Position numbers and translations under genes: made by a program. This document shows, one piece after another, positions 16,907-19,648 of a stretch of DNA of 19,648 nucleotides. Below the pieces are notes generated by a model. The model had not been told where the DNA came from. It was given only the letters and a program-made list of their open reading frames with translations, and made no database searches. This DNA is from Planctomycetota bacterium (GTDB lineage: Bacteria > Planctomycetota > UBA1135 > GCA-002686595). The stretch spans positions 1 to 19,648 of the forward strand of contig JAKVCE010000009.1 in assembly GCA_022447405.1 (NCBI GenBank), written 5' to 3'. Numbering within the stretch: the first letter of the stretch is position 1; each line of letters opens with the position of its first letter.

Positions 16907-18127
16907 ATGCGCTGGCTGTACCTCGTCAATCGTTATCCGACCCCTAGCCACGCCTTCATCAGGCGTGAGATACGGTCCTTAGAGGCGCTCGGGGAAGAGG
17001 TCCTTCGCGTCAGCATCCAGCCCTCTGACCCAGACCTCCCCGACCCTGATGACCAGGAGGAGGCTCAGAGGACCTGCTCGTTGCTCGAGGATGGCGCGCC
17101 GAGGCTCGTAGCAGCGCTCCTCCTCACCGCGCTGACTCGTCCCGCGCGCTTCTTGAGCGCGCTCCTCTATGCGCTCAGGCTCGGGGTTAACTCAGACCGG
17201 GGCCTCCTGCTCCACGCCGCATACCTCGCTGAGGCCTGCGCGCTCGTCAAGATCGCGGCACGCGAAGAGATCGACCACATCCACGCCCACTTCGGGACAA
17301 ACCCTCCGCTGGTTTGCGCGCTCGCGAAGCGGCTCGGTGGCCCGGGCTTCAGCTTCACCGTCCATGGCCCGGAGGAATTTGACAGGCCGATCGCTCTCCG
17401 CTTGCGCGAGAAGATCCGAGCCGCTCGCTTCACCGTCGCCATCAGCAGCTTCGGGAGAGGTCAGCTCTGGAGGTGGTGCGACAACGCTGACCGAGGCTCG
17501 ATCGAGATCGTGCGCTGCGGAGTGGACGAAGCCTTCCTCGATGAGGAGCCCTCCCCCATCACCTCCGAGGCGCGGCTGGTCTTCGTGGGCCGCCTCTGCC
17601 CCCAGAAGGCGCCTTGGGTGCTCATGCAAGCCGCCGAGCAGCTCCAGAAGGAGGGCGTGCCCTTTCAACTCGAGGTCCTCGGAGACGGTGAGCTCGAGCG
17701 AGAGACTCGGAGCTTCGCGCGCGAACACGGCTTGGAGGGACACGTCAACTTCCATGGCCGCGTCGGCGCGCGGGAGGTTCGCGAGGCCCTAGAGGGCGCG
17801 CGGGCGCTGGTCCTGCCGAGCTTCGCAGAGGGGCTCCCGGTCGTCTTGATGGAGTCGCTGGCCCGCGGTCGCCCCGTGATCACCACCTCCATCGCAGGGA
17901 TCCCTGAGCTCGTGCGCGATGGAGAGGAGGGCTGGGTGGTCCCATCGGGTGACCCGATCGCGCTCGCAGCGGCGATGAAGGCAGCCCTGGGGCTGTCTCC
18001 GACGGAGCTCGCTGAGATGGGAGCGAGCGGTAGAGAGCGGGTGCGCTCGCAGCACGACTCGCTCACGGAGGCAGAGCGCCTGGCAGCCTGCGCCCGACGA
18101 TCGATCGCAGACGAGCAGGGAGCCTAG
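16907..18127 (+). CDS. GT4 family glycosyltransferase (WcaL-like)
   Basis: This 406-residue GT-B enzyme begins MRWLYLVNRYPTPSHAFI (1-18), typical of exopolysaccharide GT4 enzymes, with HIHAHFG (125-131) and TVHGPEEFD (152-160) in the acceptor domain. The donor domain has LVFVGRLCPQKAP (225-237) and FAEGLPVVLMESLARGRP (307-324) with the EX7E pair E309/E317. It would transfer a sugar from an NDP-sugar to a growing repeat unit in the cytoplasm. The ATG at 16907 is preceded by a weak purine stretch. Its TAG stop shares CTAG (18124-18127) with the stop of the convergent GT4 gene. Confidence 0.93.
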   Translation: MRWLYLVNRYPTPSHAFIRREIRSLEALGEEVLRVSIQPSDPDLPDPDDQEEAQRTCSLLEDGAPRLVAALLLTALTRPARFLSALLYALRLGVNSDRGLLLHAAYLAEACALVKIAAREEIDHIHAHFGTNPPLVCALAKRLGGPGFSFTVHGPEEFDRPIALRLREKIRAARFTVAISSFGRGQLWRWCDNADRGSIEIVRCGVDEAFLDEEPSPITSEARLVFVGRLCPQKAPWVLMQAAEQLQKEGVPFQLEVLGDGELERETRSFAREHGLEGHVNFHGRVGAREVREALEGARALVLPSFAEGLPVVLMESLARGRPVITTSIAGIPELVRDGEEGWVVPSGDPIALAAAMKAALGLSPTELAEMGASGRERVRSQHDSLTEAERLAACARRSIADEQGA

Positions 18128-19266
18128 AGGGACCTCGCCTCGAGCGAGCTCGCCACCGAGCTCCCCCACGCGTCCCAATTGAGGCGCTCGGCGACATCCC
18201 GGAGCGCCCCTTGGCACAGGCGTTGGTGCGCTTCAGGGTCCTCGTACCAGCCGCTCATGACCTCGGCGAGCGCTCCTGCCACGTCGCCTTCTCCGCTGAT
18301 GATGGCCCCGGTCTGGTCCTGGAGGACGGCCTCCGGGAGGCCCTGAACATCCGTCACGATCGAGGGGGTGCCCTGGGCGGCCGCTTCAGCGATCGCCATC
18401 CCGAAGCACTCTGCCTTCGAGGGCAAGAGGTGGACGTGCGCGTCACGGAGTCGCTCCTCATAGCGCGCGAGATCAGCGTCATCATTGGGGTCAAAGGGTC
18501 CGAGGCAGGTCGCGTTCCCTGAGAGGACCTCAAGCGGCGGCTGGCACCCCAAGACTGTGAGGTGCGCTGGGACGCCCTGGACGTTCAGGAGCTCGACCGC
18601 GGCCACGGCTTCGCGCAAGCCCTTGCGCTCCCACGCACGCCCCACGAAGAGCGCCTCGAGGCGCTCCCCCGGTCGCAGCGGCTTCGGCTGAAGGTTGGCG
18701 TCGATCCTCTCTGGAACCACGCCAGGAGGGATGACGACCACCTTCTCTGGGGCTGCGCCAGCCTTCTCAATGAGCGAGCGCGCGGACCATTGCGTGTGGG
18801 TCACGACCACCGCCGCGCGCTCGACGCCCTCCTCCTCGAGGCGCAAGATCTCAGCGATCCGCTCTGAAGAGAGCTCTGCGAACTGCGGGTAGGTGTGGAC
18901 GAGGTCGTGCGCCGCTCCGTCGGTGACGTAGACCATCGGAGCAGCTGTCGCCTCGAACATAGCGAGGGTGCTGCCTGCGTAGAGGCCGAAGAGCAGGTCT
19001 TGGGGGGCGGGCCTAAGCTGTCGCTCCGCGCGCTGCAGGTAGACCTCCTCGGACACTCTCCCGCTCCAACGCGCCAAGCGACCCCCAAGACCAGTCAGCC
19101 TGTATCGCTCGCCGAGATGAGTCGTCTCACCGACCCAGCGCTCTAGCGCGCTCCGCATGAAGTACGCCGCCGCATTGACCACCTGATCTGTGCCGCGGAG
19201 CGAGACGATCCCGACTCTACGACGCGCGCCAGCGCCCTCCTCTTGCCGATCACTTGAGGAGCTCAT
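18124..19266 (-). CDS. GT4 family glycosyltransferase
   Basis: This 380-residue GT-B enzyme has a divergent N-terminal domain and a clear donor domain: PPGVVPERI (180-188), ALFVGRAWERKG (205-216), and AECFGMAIAEAAAQGTP (285-301) with the EX7E pair E286/E294. This C-terminal pattern is GT4. The ATG at 19266 overlaps the TGA of the upstream flippase gene (ATGA). The two genes form a minus-strand unit that would supply an exopolysaccharide repeat. The N-terminal 17 residues are Ser/Glu-rich and may be a late start. Confidence 0.92.
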   Translation of the reverse strand: MSSSSDRQEEGAGARRRVGIVSLRGTDQVVNAAAYFMRSALERWVGETTHLGERYRLTGLGGRLARWSGRVSEEVYLQRAERQLRPAPQDLLFGLYAGSTLAMFEATAAPMVYVTDGAAHDLVHTYPQFAELSSERIAEILRLEEEGVERAAVVVTHTQWSARSLIEKAGAAPEKVVVIPPGVVPERIDANLQPKPLRPGERLEALFVGRAWERKGLREAVAAVELLNVQGVPAHLTVLGCQPPLEVLSGNATCLGPFDPNDDADLARYEERLRDAHVHLLPSKAECFGMAIAEAAAQGTPSIVTDVQGLPEAVLQDQTGAIISGEGDVAGALAEVMSGWYEDPEAHQRLCQGALRDVAERLNWDAWGSSVASSLEARSL

Positions 19267-19648
19267 CCGAGGAGGAGCCCCTTGACGTAGAAGCCTAAGA
19301 CCAACGCCCCGGCGGTCAGGACCAAGGCGCTGAGGTCCAGCCAGGGGAGCCAGATACCGCGCCTCTTCAGCCGACTCGCGAGGATCGGGTATGAGACAAA
19401 GGTGGAGATCGCGCGCGCTATGAGCATCCCTGGGAGGCCCCAGTTGAGTACTCCGACGAGCAGCACCACGACCAAGGAGACCACCTCTACAGCAGTCACC
19501 ATCGCGTTCCCCTTGGAGTCACCGATGGACAGGAGCGCCATCCCAGTCCCCGTCAAAATGTACGACGGCAGGTAGCCGACGATGGTGCACTGGAGGAAGA
19601 AGCCGACAGCGGCCCAGCGGTCAGGGTAGAGCAGGTCGATGAGCTCAG
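19263..19648 (-). CDS. Partial polysaccharide flippase (MOP superfamily), C-terminal part
   Basis: The frame stays open to the right edge of the window, leaving 128 C-terminal residues. It begins ELIDLLYPDRWAAVGFFLQ, the loop-plus-helix seen near the C-terminal domain of Wzx-like oligosaccharide flippases, and contains at least four hydrophobic segments ending GFYVKGLLLG. A TTG at 19556 is not the real start. Flippases move lipid-linked repeat units across the inner membrane. Translational overlap with the GT4 gene (4 bp) supports a joint role. Confidence 0.82.
   Translation of the reverse strand, partial: ELIDLLYPDRWAAVGFFLQCTIVGYLPSYILTGTGMALLSIGDSKGNAMVTAVEVVSLVVVLLVGVLNWGLPGMLIARAISTFVSYPILASRLKRRGIWLPWLDLSALVLTAGALVLGFYVKGLLLG

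Noticed and set aside
1..19648. CRISPR arrays, tRNA or rRNA genes, insertion sequences
   Set aside because: No regularly spaced repeats, no cloverleaf or rRNA-like sequence, and no transposase or terminal inverted repeats seen.

Overview
This is a GC-rich bacterial chromosomal window, densely packed with genes that often overlap by a few bases. Several families here are common in Planctomycetota: a DUF6677-like membrane protein with PGxGH motifs, a CRTAC1-type FG-GAP/ASPIC-UnbV protein, a short HEAT-repeat protein, McsA-like plus ClpC, and paired sulfotransferases. Ribosome-binding sites are often weak. I infer a planctomycete or a close relative, but there is no rRNA or other taxonomic marker, so this is only a working guess.

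Left part (1-7234, plus strand), mostly housekeeping. The 3' end of a gene with a Clp_N-like repeat is followed by an McsA-like zinc-finger/UVR protein, then ClpC, which ends at a strong hairpin terminator. After these come an exported-looking HEAT-type protein, a DUF309 protein, a DUF418 membrane protein and DprA. DprA meets, stop against stop, a two-gene membrane-protein unit on the minus strand (66 aa protein and DUF6677-like protein, 7231-8267).

Right part (8414-19648), a surface polysaccharide and sulfated-glycan locus. A plus-strand operon encodes a serine-acetyltransferase-like/GT2 fusion and two tandem sulfotransferases. It converges on a minus-strand three-gene operon read wecG -> FG-GAP protein -> GT-A-like protein. 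A lone GT4 gene on the plus strand converges on a minus-strand pair, a flippase (cut by the window edge) and another GT4. Together these could make, modify (acetylate, sulfate), flip and assemble an extracellular glycan.

The most striking point is in the minus-strand operon. A 694-codon frame (15953-13872) and a 352-codon frame (13814-12756) are one reading frame split by a single TGA at 13871-13869. The 18 codons after the TGA keep coding-like composition (17 of 18 end in G or C). An FG-GAP repeat continues the series on the far side. Seventeen nucleotides after the TGA there is a hairpin with a GGUC apical loop and a bulged U, the hallmarks of a bacterial SECIS element. I read this as one 1065-residue, membrane-anchored selenoprotein: three TM helices, seven Ca-binding FG-GAP-type repeats interrupted by Sec695, an ASPIC/UnbV domain and a C-terminal thioredoxin-like domain with a CAAC motif. 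This would be an unusual extracytoplasmic redox selenoprotein inside a polysaccharide cluster.
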